Assembly (NCBI GenBank): GCA_910585825.1
Contig: CAJUEY010000017.1
Coordinates: 1 to 57,944 of the forward strand
Length of the DNA stretch: 57,944 bases
Direction of reading: 5' to 3'
From: an uncultured Lachnospiraceae bacterium
GTDB taxonomy: Bacteria > Bacillota > Clostridia > Lachnospirales > Lachnospiraceae
Below the pieces are notes generated by a model. That model was not told the DNA's origin. It did no database searches and was given only the letters and a program-made list of their open reading frames with translations. Position numbers and translations under genes: made by a program. Within the stretch, counting starts at the first letter, position 1. Each line of letters opens with the position of its first letter. This document shows positions 43,590-52,991 of this stretch, one piece after another.

Positions 43590-44741
43590 ATGAAAAGAAT
43601 ATTTCTGATCGTACTTGACAGTGTGGGAATCGGAGAGATGCCGGATGCATCCGAATACAACGATGCCGGAAGCAATACGCTTCTGACTGTTTCAAGAAGC
43701 AGATATTTTTCCATGCCGAATATGCGTAAGCTGGGGCTTTTTAATATAGATGGAGTAGATATCGGGGAAAGAGAGCCGAAACCCAGAGGTTCTTATGGGC
43801 GTATGAAAGAATTGTCCAAAGGAAAAGATACGACGATTGGCCACTGGGAGATTGCGGGATTCGTTTCCGAAGCGCCTCTTCCTACATATCCAAAGGGCTT
43901 TCCCCGGTCAGTGATGGAAGAGTTTAAAAAGAGAACCGGGCGGGGCGTACTTTGCAATAAGCCATATTCCGGAACAGAAGTAATTCGGGATTTTGGAGAG
44001 AAGCATTTGAAGACAGGAGATCTGATTGTATATACTTCTGCAGATTCTGTATTCCAGATTGCAGCCCACGAAAAACTGGTTCCGGTGGAAAAATTATATG
44101 AATACTGTAAAATTGCCAGAGAAATGCTGAAAGGAGAACACGGGGTAGGCCGTGTCATCGCCAGACCATTTACAGGAGAGCAGGGGAAATTTGTCCGGAC
44201 TGCAAGACGGCATGATTATTCTTTAGAACCGCCGGGAATTACTATGTTAGATCAACTGCAGGCGGAAGGTTACGACGTAATTTCCGTGGGAAAAATCGTA
44301 GATATTTTTGCAGAACGAGGCATTACGGAATACGTGCGTACGGCGGGCAATGAAGAAGGAATCGAACGGACTTTGGAATATATGAATCAAGATTTTGAAG
44401 GGCTGTGTTTTACGAATCTGGTGGATTTTGACATGCTCTATGGACACAGGAATGATATAGACGGCTATGCAAAGGCATTGACCTATCTGGACGCCCAGAT
44501 TCCGAAACTGTTAAAACGCATGAGAGAAGGGGACGTCCTGATGTTTACGGCAGATCATGGATGTGATCCGGGAACGGCGTCTACAGATCATTCAAGGGAA
44601 TATACGCCGTTTCTTATGGTGGGGAGCCAGATTCCTTCCGGCATCAATTTCGGAACGAGAGAAGGCTTTTGTGATATTGCGGCAACGATCCTGCAGCTGT
44701 TCGGGCTGCCGGTGCAGTGCCGGGGCGAAAGTATGATTTAG
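43590..44741 (+). CDS. deoB: Phosphopentomutase
   Basis: A 383-residue metal-dependent mutase interconverting ribose (or deoxyribose) 1- and 5-phosphate, linking nucleoside salvage to the pentose phosphate pathway. Alkaline-phosphatase superfamily metal motifs are present: the N-terminal IVLDSVGIGEMPDA, the threonine in GKDTTIGHWEIAG, and the C-terminal MFTADHGCDPGTASTDHSREYTP. AAAGGAG is upstream of ATG 43590. No nucleoside phosphorylase gene is adjacent. It is followed by a strong bidirectional terminator. Confidence 0.97.
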   Translation: MKRIFLIVLDSVGIGEMPDASEYNDAGSNTLLTVSRSRYFSMPNMRKLGLFNIDGVDIGEREPKPRGSYGRMKELSKGKDTTIGHWEIAGFVSEAPLPTYPKGFPRSVMEEFKKRTGRGVLCNKPYSGTEVIRDFGEKHLKTGDLIVYTSADSVFQIAAHEKLVPVEKLYEYCKIAREMLKGEHGVGRVIARPFTGEQGKFVRTARRHDYSLEPPGITMLDQLQAEGYDVISVGKIVDIFAERGITEYVRTAGNEEGIERTLEYMNQDFEGLCFTNLVDFDMLYGHRNDIDGYAKALTYLDAQIPKLLKRMREGDVLMFTADHGCDPGTASTDHSREYTPFLMVGSQIPSGINFGTREGFCDIAATILQLFGLPVQCRGESMI

Positions 44742-44806
44742 GAGAAGACGCAGATCTGCCGCAGATGATGCAGCGCCTAATGGAAGAATATGTTGAAGAA
44801 GTCAAA

Positions 44807-44858
44807 AAAACAGAGGATATCCATATTCGTTGAAATAGGATATCCTCTGTTTTTTTAT
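44807..44858. terminator. Bidirectional terminator between deoB and the GH84 gene
   Basis: A 16-bp stem with arms 44807-44822 and 44838-44853 is flanked by A and T runs. The core is ACAGAGGATATCC paired with GGATATCCTCTGT. Confidence 0.9.
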
Positions 44859-47800
44859 TTATTTTTTAATCTTAACCGTCTTTGCCTGTCCTTTCTTAGA
44901 GAGGATCTTGACATAATTTTTGTATTTGGCAGACGGAACTTTGATGACTGCTTTTTTGTGAATTCCTTTAAAAGCATTTTTTCCAACTGTTTTTAAAGAC
45001 TTGCTCTTGATGGTGATGGTTTTAAGAGCCTTGCATTTTTGGAATGCTTTTTTGCCGATGGATTTCAATGCGGTACTTTTCATGGTTATTTTTTTCAGTT
45101 TTACACATCCTGCAAATGCACTGTCTCCAATGGTCTCTACATTTTTCCCGATTGTAGCTGCTGTGGCATTTTTGAAGTTTTTAAAAGCGGATGCCGCAAC
45201 GGAGGTTACTTTGTAGGGTTTCTTGTTAAGGATAATCGTATCGGGTACGACAATTTTGGTCAGGGTATTGTTTTTCTGCACTGCGACTTCCACAGTGGCG
45301 GCGGTAAGGCTTGTAACCCTGTATGCAAGACCTTCATAGGAATAGATCTTGTTTTCCTCGACAGCCGGAGGAGTTTTGAGGTCCGGATCCGGATTCGTCG
45401 GAGGATCGTCTTTCGGCGGCTCAGCATTGTTTTTCTCCCACACAGCCGTCAGGGTTGTATCCGCCGATCCCATTTTGTAGCGGCTGCCCGCAGTATAGGT
45501 GTTGGTTCCGTCTGTCCATCCCTTGAAGGTATATCCTGCTTTTTCAGGAATGTACTTCGGCAGACGGATAAATCTGTTTTCGGAAGCGGGGACTGACACG
45601 GAGGGAGCGCCATTGCCTTCCAGTGTAATCGTGTGTACCGATTCTTCTGTATTGGTAATGATTTCATACAGTGTCGGAATCGTACCTTCCGGCCAGGTTA
45701 CAGTTAGAGATAAAATATCTTCCTGACCGTTAAAACAGAAGGTTGAAGTACCGTCGCACAGCGTACCTAAGGTTTCTGTTCTGATATTTTTCCCGTCGTA
45801 AATTTCTGCTGTTACTTCTGCATTGGTAATCTTGCTGGCATTCTGCAGGAAGGTTGCGGAAGTGAGTCGGGTATTTTCCGTTAGAGTATATGTTACAGAT
45901 GCAGTTCCGTCTGACGGTTCATCGGAAGTATATACGGTAGAGATATCGCCGTCTACGATGTTGTCCAGATTGCCGCTTAAGTTCGTGCCCATGATTTTTC
46001 TGATGGGAAGATCTGTAGACTCAATATCTTTGTTAAATTCAATTTCGTTGATGCGTAGTTTATAACCGTTGTTTTTGGTTATTTGAATTTTCAGGTAACG
46101 CGCATATCTGCCGTCTAAATCAGTTTTGCTGATGGTGATATATCCATTGCTTTCTGTGCGGTCTGCGCCAGTGGCAGTAATGGTTCCGTTATTTTCGGCA
46201 ATTGTTATAATCGGATCACCCCATGTTTGGTTATCGGTAGAGAGATAGAAAGCAGCATTATAAAACTTAGGATTAGGATTGCTTCCATTAGGACCCTGCC
46301 CCTGTGTAATCATCAGATTATAGAGGGGGGCTTTTACTCCAAGATCAATGATAATAAACTGATCGCTTTTCTGTGCTACATTTGTCCAAATATAAGTTCC
46401 TATATCTCCGTCAAAGAGAGAGCTCCAGTCGCTGGAACCATTCGCTTCATCAAGCGTAGAAAATTCCGGATTGTAATCTGAGACAGCCGGATGGACGGTA
46501 ACGATGGATACGGTAACGGCAAACTCTGCAGGAGCAAAGCTGACGTTAGAGTTCGTTTTGTTATACAGACGCACATAACGGGCGCCAATCCCCTCTACAT
46601 TGGAAGGCATAGGCTGCCAGACAATCCCGTTTTGGGAGTATTCCAGTGTCAGCGCGGATGCAGAAGCAGGGGTTGTAATGTTTTTCAATCCCGCCAGATC
46701 ATCCATTTTGATGCCGACGTATTCTCCAGCTGCAAGAGAGATCTCGCTGTTGGAAGAAAGACGGTAAGTCAGATTGCTTTTCTCCACGGCAATGTCTGAG
46801 GAGACATGTTCGCTTTTAATCGGACCGTAGGAAATTTCTTCTTCTTTTGGTTCTGCTCCGTTCACTGTAAATTCACGAATATGCGTCCAGTAATCAGGTT
46901 TTACGGTCGTTCCGTTTTCTCCGGATGTTCCCGCTTTTGTCAGTCTCAGGCGGATAAATCTGGCCTGTACATTGGAAAGTTCTTCTTCTGTGACAAGAAT
47001 CTGCCTGGGGGCGCTGTCGTTTGTATATTCCTTTATAGATGTCCAGTCATCTTCATTTCCGGTTTTAGAATATTCTAAAACGGCATTGTGATAAAAATTA
47101 TTATCAGTGTCGCTTTCTGCCTGAAGAATATCAATTCTTCGGATGGGAATGACCTTTCCAAGATCCGCTCCAAAGTAATCACCGGTTTTCTGTTGTCCAT
47201 CGCCAAATGAACTCTGATATTTGGCAGCCGTGTTTTCGTTTTCGTCAAAGATTTTGGAAGATTCGGCGGAATCTGTTGTTTCTGCTCCGTGTATTTTTGC
47301 ATAAAAAGATGCAAATGAAGAATCCGGAACGTTAATGGAAGGATCTATATAAGGAAGGATAATATTTTTTGCAGTGGAAATTGTTTGGTTAATGAAAGGA
47401 ACCAGACGTTTGCTGCCAGCCAGAGAGGCTACCCATATATTATCATGTGGGACATAATACGTATGTGTATTATATGTACTCATAGCCTGGCTCGCAAGGC
47501 CAAGGTTGTTCCATGCACCGTCGATATCATCCGCTTCCAGATCGAACAGAGCCTGCAGAATGGCTTCCCCTGCCGTTGCAGCATCAGAGAGCGACAAAAG
47601 CCAGGTATCCAGATTGTCTATCAGTGTCTGATTTTTGCACTGTTCCCGAAAGACAGTCACTGCAGATATTATATTGGAAAATTCGTTTTTTAGCTTTTGC
47701 GCATCGGAATCAGCAGATATCGGTTGCCTTTTCTGAATTTTTGCGCTGACGCGCTCCAGGGTTTCTTTTAAATATTCTGATTCCGGGAATCCGTTCGGAA

Positions 47801-49331
47801 CCCTTCCGGAGTTTGGACAATTTGCCACATTTCTTGCAATGGTAAGATAAGCGCTGTATACTTCCGGCTGCAGATATTTAAATGACGATTCCCAAATGTT
47901 ATCTGCCTGTTCAGTATATGCATGATTGTTCCAGAAGAGGGATCCAAGCTGGAACAACGCCACTTTAGAAGGTTCCGAAAAAAGACAGGGATTCGATACG
48001 GCGCCTGCCAGATTTGTCACGTTATCTTCAACATAGTGGGTAATGTTCCCAAGATAGATGCCGGACTTTGCATGTTCATTGACCGGATAATTCAGCCAGA
48101 ATACAATTTCATGATTTGTCTTTTCTCTTACATAATCTACGGTTGTCTGGGTAATGGGAGAATTTACGCCGGCGCCTGTCCAGAATAATTCAACGGAGCT
48201 GTCAAGGTCACGCATAGCGGCAAGCTCATTCTGATTGCCGTTCCCGTAATATCCGTCCATACAGTAAATCAGATTTCCGCAATTATTTGGTTCAATAAAG
48301 TCAGCCTGAATTCGATTGACAAAGGTAACAACCTGTTCATAGGAACCGCTGGGAAAGTCGTCGTTGAGCAAAGCAAATTTGCGTACGCCCAGATCATAGA
48401 GATCTTGGAATTTTGCAATACAGGAATCCACTCTCTGGTTAAATACGGTCTGATATGTGGAATCTGTAGATGCTGGCAGATTTTTAAAAATATGTTCACA
48501 ATGAACGGCCCATGCATATTTTACTTTTGTCTGTTCCCCGACCTCAACCAGATGTTTGATCTTTTGACGTTCATCCTCCGGATAAGGTTCATTCCATTTG
48601 CTTCTGTGATAGGGGTCGCTTTTGGAAGCATAGATATAAGTGTTCATTTTTACATCTCTTGTCGATTTCATTAAGCTTTCACGGCCTTCATAATCCCAGA
48701 TGCCGTACATTCCTTCGATATAGCCGCGGGTTCTCATCGTGGCATAATCCTCAATCTGTACATTTAAAAATTTGTTTCCGTTAAAAGAAGAAAACATCAT
48801 CTGCAAAGTGGCAAGACCATAATATGCTGCATCGGTATCCTTGCCGAGGATGACAATTGTGCCGTTCTGTGCGCTTAACAGATATGCGTCTGTCTTTTCA
48901 AAAAGTCCGGAAGCGTCTTCCTCTTCTTCCGATGATTCTTTTAGGGTAATATGATTTTCCGCCCATTTGTCCACAACGCCGCCGCTGCCCTTAATTCCCA
49001 AAAGAATCTGGCTTCCGCTTCCGACTGTCTGGGACTCGGATTTCGTTCTGCCGTAATCCGTAAGAATTTCATCCAGAAAATCAATGGTATAGCCATCAAT
49101 ACCGTCTTCGCATACGACAGAGATATTTGTTTCGAGAGAGAAAGAGCCTCCCATGCTATAGTCAATATCCTGTGGGATCGGATAAATCGCATATGCGTCA
49201 TCAGTTGATGCATAGCCGTCCTGAAGAATTTCTTCGGCTTTTGACGGTGGCTCAAAAGCGGATGTCGGGACGCTTGTAAGCAGCAGACCGGCTGCCAGTA
49301 TGAGACTGATCAATTGTTTTGTTCTTTTCAT
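44859..49331 (-). CDS. Secreted multimodular GH84 beta-N-acetylglucosaminidase
   Basis: A 1490-residue exported enzyme. After a signal peptide cleaved near TSA (residue 25) comes a GH20b/GH84-type N-terminal domain (about 45-185) and the GH84 catalytic domain (about 195-500). The catalytic aspartate pair is D324-D325 in LLNDDFPSG. A helical region follows, then two or three F5/8-type carbohydrate-binding modules (about 690-835 and 980-1110, perhaps others), an InlB-type repeat (about 1235-1305, YTFKGWTDGTNTYTAGS), and BspA-like leucine-rich repeats (about 1370-1460). GH84 enzymes remove GlcNAc from host glycans, so mucin or glycoprotein foraging is likely. There is no LPXTG anchor. GAGGAGG precedes the ATG. 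Confidence 0.92.
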   Translation of the reverse strand: MKRTKQLISLILAAGLLLTSVPTSAFEPPSKAEEILQDGYASTDDAYAIYPIPQDIDYSMGGSFSLETNISVVCEDGIDGYTIDFLDEILTDYGRTKSESQTVGSGSQILLGIKGSGGVVDKWAENHITLKESSEEEEDASGLFEKTDAYLLSAQNGTIVILGKDTDAAYYGLATLQMMFSSFNGNKFLNVQIEDYATMRTRGYIEGMYGIWDYEGRESLMKSTRDVKMNTYIYASKSDPYHRSKWNEPYPEDERQKIKHLVEVGEQTKVKYAWAVHCEHIFKNLPASTDSTYQTVFNQRVDSCIAKFQDLYDLGVRKFALLNDDFPSGSYEQVVTFVNRIQADFIEPNNCGNLIYCMDGYYGNGNQNELAAMRDLDSSVELFWTGAGVNSPITQTTVDYVREKTNHEIVFWLNYPVNEHAKSGIYLGNITHYVEDNVTNLAGAVSNPCLFSEPSKVALFQLGSLFWNNHAYTEQADNIWESSFKYLQPEVYSAYLTIARNVANCPNSGRVPNGFPESEYLKETLERVSAKIQKRQPISADSDAQKLKNEFSNIISAVTVFREQCKNQTLIDNLDTWLLSLSDAATAGEAILQALFDLEADDIDGAWNNLGLASQAMSTYNTHTYYVPHDNIWVASLAGSKRLVPFINQTISTAKNIILPYIDPSINVPDSSFASFYAKIHGAETTDSAESSKIFDENENTAAKYQSSFGDGQQKTGDYFGADLGKVIPIRRIDILQAESDTDNNFYHNAVLEYSKTGNEDDWTSIKEYTNDSAPRQILVTEEELSNVQARFIRLRLTKAGTSGENGTTVKPDYWTHIREFTVNGAEPKEEEISYGPIKSEHVSSDIAVEKSNLTYRLSSNSEISLAAGEYVGIKMDDLAGLKNITTPASASALTLEYSQNGIVWQPMPSNVEGIGARYVRLYNKTNSNVSFAPAEFAVTVSIVTVHPAVSDYNPEFSTLDEANGSSDWSSLFDGDIGTYIWTNVAQKSDQFIIIDLGVKAPLYNLMITQGQGPNGSNPNPKFYNAAFYLSTDNQTWGDPIITIAENNGTITATGADRTESNGYITISKTDLDGRYARYLKIQITKNNGYKLRINEIEFNKDIESTDLPIRKIMGTNLSGNLDNIVDGDISTVYTSDEPSDGTASVTYTLTENTRLTSATFLQNASKITNAEVTAEIYDGKNIRTETLGTLCDGTSTFCFNGQEDILSLTVTWPEGTIPTLYEIITNTEESVHTITLEGNGAPSVSVPASENRFIRLPKYIPEKAGYTFKGWTDGTNTYTAGSRYKMGSADTTLTAVWEKNNAEPPKDDPPTNPDPDLKTPPAVEENKIYSYEGLAYRVTSLTAATVEVAVQKNNTLTKIVVPDTIILNKKPYKVTSVAASAFKNFKNATAATIGKNVETIGDSAFAGCVKLKKITMKSTALKSIGKKAFQKCKALKTITIKSKSLKTVGKNAFKGIHKKAVIKVPSAKYKNYVKILSKKGQAKTVKIKK

Positions 49332-49442
49332 ACAAAACCTCCTCTATGAATAATATCTATCATTGTAACATTTTTACGATAAATTTGCATTAAAAAAGAT
49401 AGATTTTTTGAAAATTTGACAAGGATGATTCTGTAAGACAGA

Positions 49443-49471
49443 TTGAATTCATGTATTGCCCATGGTAAAAT
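49443..49471 (+). promoter_or_regulatory. Promoter of the isochorismatase-family gene
   Basis: TTGAAT (49443-49448) and TAAAAT (49466-49471) are 17 bases apart, about 110 bases before the start. The GH84 gene reads divergently from the same region with a TACAAT -10 candidate near 49365. Confidence 0.45.
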
Positions 49472-49579
49472 AAAAAAGCGTATGAAAATCAAAAAAGAGA
49501 AAAGCCGCAGTTTTGGCATTTCAGACGCGTCATAATAAAAATTAAGAGGAAACACACAAATTAGAAAAGAGGAAGAAGC

Positions 49580-50110
49580 ATGAAAAAAATATTAGTGGTT
49601 GTAGATATGCAGAATGATTTTGTGAACGGAGCGCTGGGAACAAAAGAGGCAGAAGGGATTGTGGATTATGTGGTTTCCAAAATTAAGGATTTCGACGGCG
49701 AAATCATTGCTACTATGGATACCCACGGACAAAATTATCTGGAAACGGCGGAAGGAAAGAAACTGCCGGCGCCTCATTGCATTAAGATGACGCATGGGTG
49801 GCTTTTAAATGAAAAGGTATTTGACGCACTGTCCGGCAAAAATTATAAAATAATTGAAAAAAAGACTTTCGGCGCCAAAAAACTGGTAAAAGAGCTGCAC
49901 AGAAAAAAATACAAAGAGGCTATGGAAATTGAATTTGTGGGGCTTTGCACCGATATCTGCGTGGTATCCAATGTGCTTTTGGCAAAGGCGTATTTCCCGG
50001 AGGCAAAGATATCTGTGGATGCGAAAGGCTGTGCAGGTGTAACGCCGCAATCACATCAGGCGGCGCTTGAGACAATGAAAATGTGCCAGATTGACGTGAT
50101 GGAAGCATAA
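49580..50110 (+). CDS. pncA: Nicotinamidase-like cysteine hydrolase
   Basis: A 176-residue isochorismatase-superfamily hydrolase. The catalytic triad is Asp9 (VVDMQNDF), Lys in IIEKKTFG and Cys127 in GLCTDICVVSN. The metal ligands of nicotinamidases are suggested by DTHGQNYLETAEGKKLPAPHC. It most likely converts nicotinamide to nicotinate for NAD salvage, but related amidases cannot be excluded. GAGGAAGAAG precedes the ATG. The downstream integrated element starts about 100 bases after the stop, so the gene is intact. Confidence 0.83.
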   Translation: MKKILVVVDMQNDFVNGALGTKEAEGIVDYVVSKIKDFDGEIIATMDTHGQNYLETAEGKKLPAPHCIKMTHGWLLNEKVFDALSGKNYKIIEKKTFGAKKLVKELHRKKYKEAMEIEFVGLCTDICVVSNVLLAKAYFPEAKISVDAKGCAGVTPQSHQAALETMKMCQIDVMEA

Positions 50111-50213
50111 AAATGGCAGAAATTTGATGATTTTCACGTGGAATGAATGTTTATTTTTGTGCAGAACCTGTATTATATTAGAGAAGAAAGGTATTTTTTG
50201 ACAAAACATACAA

Positions 50214-50225
50214 AATTTAAGTGAA
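50214..50225 (+). repeat. Left attachment repeat (attL)
   Basis: AATTTAAGTGAA, identical to 57616-57627. It lies 103 bases after the nicotinamidase stop and 76 bases outside the left arm-type repeats. Between it and the first element gene I see only those repeats and a terminator. Confidence 0.6.
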
Positions 50226-50300
50226 TTTTTATATAAGTTTTTGAATTATCCGCATAAACACTATACTTATAAGCAATTTCATAATTGCAAAAACATTCAT

Positions 50301-50320
50301 TTTACCACGAATTTACCACG
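50301..50320 (+). promoter_or_regulatory. Left integrase arm-type sites
   Basis: Two copies of TTTACCACG, at 50301-50309 and 50312-50320, 11 bases apart. They resemble the DR2 repeats bound by the N-terminal domain of Tn916 Int, whose complement contains TTTACCAC. Confidence 0.65.
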
Positions 50321-50354
50321 ATTGAATAAGCCTTGATATGACAATAAAACTGAT

Positions 50355-50390
50355 AAGGGAGATAGCACATGAAAGCTGTGTATCTCCCTT
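50355..50390 (-). terminator. Terminator after the Orf8-like gene
   Basis: AAGGGAGATA (50355-50364) pairs perfectly with TATCTCCCTT (50381-50390). It ends the minus-strand transcript of the two regulators just inside the left end of the element. Confidence 0.7.
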
Positions 50391-50406
50391 TGTTCATGCT
50401 AAATGA

Positions 50407-50643
50407 CTACTTTACTCTGATTTCAAACTTCAAGATAGCTTTCATCATTTCCGCATGGATTTCTCCTTTTAATTCTTCATCAACTTGCATAAGTAGAGCA
50501 CCATTTGCGTGATAGCATGGTCGTAAGCATACTTTGGAGATATAAGCGTTATAAAAATCTAATATTTCTCTGATTGCCTTTTCATCTCCGCTGGTCGCTT
50601 TGCAAATGAGGTTATAAGAGGGATAACCATAATTTTTTTTCAT
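50407..50643 (-). CDS. Tn916 Orf8-like helix-turn-helix protein
   Basis: A 78-residue protein of the small helix-turn-helix family (HTH_16) represented by Tn916 Orf8: YNLICKATSGDEKAIREILDFYNAYISKVCLR and the C-terminal ELKGEIHAEMMKAILKFEI. In Tn916 orf7 and orf8 act in the regulatory cascade that turns on transfer genes. It lies five bases after the Orf7-like gene on the same strand and ends at a terminator. GAAAGGAAA precedes its ATG. Confidence 0.87.
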   Translation of the reverse strand: MKKNYGYPSYNLICKATSGDEKAIREILDFYNAYISKVCLRPCYHANGALLMQVDEELKGEIHAEMMKAILKFEIRVK

Positions 50644-50648
50644 TTGTT

Positions 50649-51068
50649 CTATTTCCTTTCGTTTAATAACTTCTGTAATTTCTTTAGTCCTCTATCCCGT
50701 CTGCTGTTAATAGCAGAACGTGATACATGATACAATTCTGAAATTTCTCTGTCATTCATGCCTTGAAAGAAATGTAACAAGATAGCAGTACGCTGTTTTT
50801 CTGTCAATTCTTGTAAAGCTATACCCAGCTCTTCATTAGATACACGAATTGTAAAATTCAAAACTTGAAATGATGTAAAATCAAAAAAATATTCATCGTT
50901 TATGCCATGTTCAACACGTTTCATTTCAGACAATTCACAAAACAAAATTTCATGCCTAGAACGTCTTGCAATTTGTCTTCTGTGGCTTGATAATGTACCT
51001 TTTATCAAAATCATCATCAAAGCATTAAACTGTAAACAAACAGCTTTCTCAAAAGAAGATGTTCCCAT
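50649..51068 (-). CDS. Tn916 Orf7-like sigma factor
   Basis: A 139-residue sigma-70-like protein with a clear region 4 at the C-terminus: LTEKQRTAILLHFFQGMNDREISELYHVSRSAINSRRDRGLKKL. The N-terminal part is shortened compared with full sigma factors, as in Tn916 Orf7. The start is ATG 51068 with an unusually strong AAAGGGGGTG five bases upstream; a longer in-frame reading to 51209 crosses the terminator of the ABC gene. Upstream, ACGGTAT occurs twice near 51121-51138 as a possible operator. No transfer operon remains for it to activate. Confidence 0.85.
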   Translation of the reverse strand: MGTSSFEKAVCLQFNALMMILIKGTLSSHRRQIARRSRHEILFCELSEMKRVEHGINDEYFFDFTSFQVLNFTIRVSNEELGIALQELTEKQRTAILLHFFQGMNDREISELYHVSRSAINSRRDRGLKKLQKLLNERK

Positions 51069-51168
51069 AATCTCACCCCCTTTCCGCAAAAGCCTAAATA
51101 TATAAACGGAAAATATTAAATACCGTTTATACCGTTTTAGAGGATATATAGAAAAGAGTGGTGCTTTG

Positions 51169-51204
51169 AAAAAAGCCCGAACAAAACATATAGTTTGTAC
51201 GGGC
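51169..51204 (-). terminator. Terminator after the ABC exporter gene
   Basis: On the minus strand GCCCG/CGGGC plus ACAAA/TTTGT form a stem (plus 51175-51185 and 51194-51204) followed by a run of T. Confidence 0.75.
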
Positions 51205-51218
51205 AACACATTATTACA

Positions 51219-52907
51219 TTATTCTTTTTTTATTGTAAGGTATTTTAAAAAGCGTGACGGTACGCTTGTAAGTTCTTCAAAAGTACCTCGTTCAATAATC
51301 TCTCCATTTTCCATATAAATAATATTATCGTATAATTCTAACAGTTCTTTTTTCAAATTATGAGTAATGGTAATGATTGTCAAGCCCTCTATCTTTAACA
51401 AATGATTTTCAATGTCATAGGCTGTCTGCATATCAATAGCAGAAGTACCCTCATCTAATATCAGAATGGGTTTGTTTCTTATTAAAGCACGTGCTACTGC
51501 AATCCTTTGCTTTTGTCCTCCTGAAAGATTAGAGCCGTTTTCTCCTGCTTCATAGAGTAACCCCTCTGGAAGTTTTTCGATAACGTCATTTAAACCACTG
51601 GCTTTTACAGCCTTATCTATGGACTCTTTGGAATAGTCTTCATGTAGGCAAATATTATCGTAGACACTCTCATTAAACATATAGATATTTTGGTGAATGA
51701 TAGAAGATAGTTGAACAATATCATTTTCATTCATCATATTTAAGTCGGTATTGTCATAAAGGATTTTTCCGCTATATTCGGTGTAATATCCAGCCAAGAG
51801 TTTCACTAAGGTTGTTTTCCCACAACCACTTTTTCCTACGATTACATATTTTTTTCCTTTTTCAATATGAAGATTTATCTTGTCTAAAACTCTGTTTTGT
51901 TTCTCATAAGCAAAAGATAAATTGCTGATGGAAACAACGCTGTTAAATGTAGCTGACTGCTTTTTTGGTACTTCATTCAATTCATATTTGGATAATACTG
52001 TAAGCTTTTCTATAATCGGTTGTATGCTTTTGATTTTTGGTATATTCGTAAATATCATAATCAACGGATTAGCTAGATTACTGCTTACTTGTACCATACC
52101 CAACAGAGTTCCCACAGTTATACGCTCTGTAATGATAAAATAGGCAGATAGAAACAGAACAACTATTTGAACCATGAGTGCAAGAAAGGAAGATAAGCCC
52201 TCATTCAATGCAAATAATTTGTCAACACTATATTTAGTATGGATTGTATCACTATTTTCTTTATCGAATTTTTGTATTACATATTGTTTCATCGAATAAG
52301 ATTTAATAATTTCAAATCCAGATAAAATATCTTTTAATTTGGTTGTAAAATCTGCTAATTGTGAAGAAAGTGTATTTTGCCTTTTTTCCAACTCTTTACC
52401 TAATAGACTTGGAACAAGAAACATCAAAGTAATTGCAACAAATACAACGATAGTTACAATAACATCAAAATAAATCATCAATACAAAGGAAGAAATAAAA
52501 ATAACAGTATATTGAACTACTTCAAAGAATGGGAGTAAAAAGTTATCTTCTATCATTTTTACGTCATTTGTAATAATGGATAGATAATCGGCAGTATTCC
52601 TTTTTCCGAAATCTCCCATACTTTGACTAACTATCCCTTTAAATACATCAGTTCGAATTTGCTTAATGATTTTGCAAGTAATCCTTTTGCTAAGCAAGGA
52701 TTGAAGATATAGAAAAATTCCCAGCATAACAAAATAAAAAATGGAGAACAAAACCATTGGAATAAATTGTTGCATATTCTTTTCCACAGCTATGTCTAAT
52801 AAGTTCTGTAAGAGTACAGCCATAAATACATACCCTAGGGAAGCAATTATGCTTGTTAAAATAGTGAAAAGAAGTAATACCTTGTTTTGTTTCATGTATA
52901 TTTTCAT
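51219..52907 (-). CDS. ABC exporter (fused membrane and ATPase domains)
   Basis: A 562-residue half-transporter working as a homodimer or with an unseen partner. Six membrane helices occupy about residues 10-310. The ATPase domain (about 330-560) has Walker A GKSGCGKTT, Q loop, signature LSGGQKQR, Walker B ILILDEGTS and the H-loop ITITHN, so it should be active. The substrate is unknown; multidrug or peptide export is typical of this type. ATG 52907 has AAGGAGG six bases upstream. It is low in GC relative to the host genes. A TetR-family gene follows upstream on the same strand, and matching palindromes suggest that it regulates this exporter. Confidence 0.92.
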   Translation of the reverse strand: MKIYMKQNKVLLLFTILTSIIASLGYVFMAVLLQNLLDIAVEKNMQQFIPMVLFSIFYFVMLGIFLYLQSLLSKRITCKIIKQIRTDVFKGIVSQSMGDFGKRNTADYLSIITNDVKMIEDNFLLPFFEVVQYTVIFISSFVLMIYFDVIVTIVVFVAITLMFLVPSLLGKELEKRQNTLSSQLADFTTKLKDILSGFEIIKSYSMKQYVIQKFDKENSDTIHTKYSVDKLFALNEGLSSFLALMVQIVVLFLSAYFIITERITVGTLLGMVQVSSNLANPLIMIFTNIPKIKSIQPIIEKLTVLSKYELNEVPKKQSATFNSVVSISNLSFAYEKQNRVLDKINLHIEKGKKYVIVGKSGCGKTTLVKLLAGYYTEYSGKILYDNTDLNMMNENDIVQLSSIIHQNIYMFNESVYDNICLHEDYSKESIDKAVKASGLNDVIEKLPEGLLYEAGENGSNLSGGQKQRIAVARALIRNKPILILDEGTSAIDMQTAYDIENHLLKIEGLTIITITHNLKKELLELYDNIIYMENGEIIERGTFEELTSVPSRFLKYLTIKKE

Positions 52908-52928
52908 AAAATCCTCCTTAATCATAAT

Positions 52929-52951
52929 TATACATGGTGTATGTATGTATA
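52929..52951. promoter_or_regulatory. Palindromic operator upstream of the ABC exporter
   Basis: TATACAT (52929-52935) and ATGTATA (52945-52951) flank nine bases containing GGTGTATGT. The same string GTGTATGTATG occurs on the minus strand at the tetR leader (plus 53630-53640). It is probably bound by the TetR-family protein. Confidence 0.55.
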
Positions 52952-52991
52952 ATTTTAAAAATAAAATTGCCTTTCGACAATCTTATTTTTG

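Noticed and set aside
44742..44832. An out-of-frame reading after deoB ending in EDIHIR, about 27 residues
   Set aside because: It runs through the terminator stem, has no ribosome-binding site, and looks like chance read-through.
45039..45596. A 185-codon plus-strand reading opposite the GH84 gene
   Set aside because: It is antisense to a clear domain-rich gene, cysteine/phenylalanine-rich, and lacks a ribosome-binding site.
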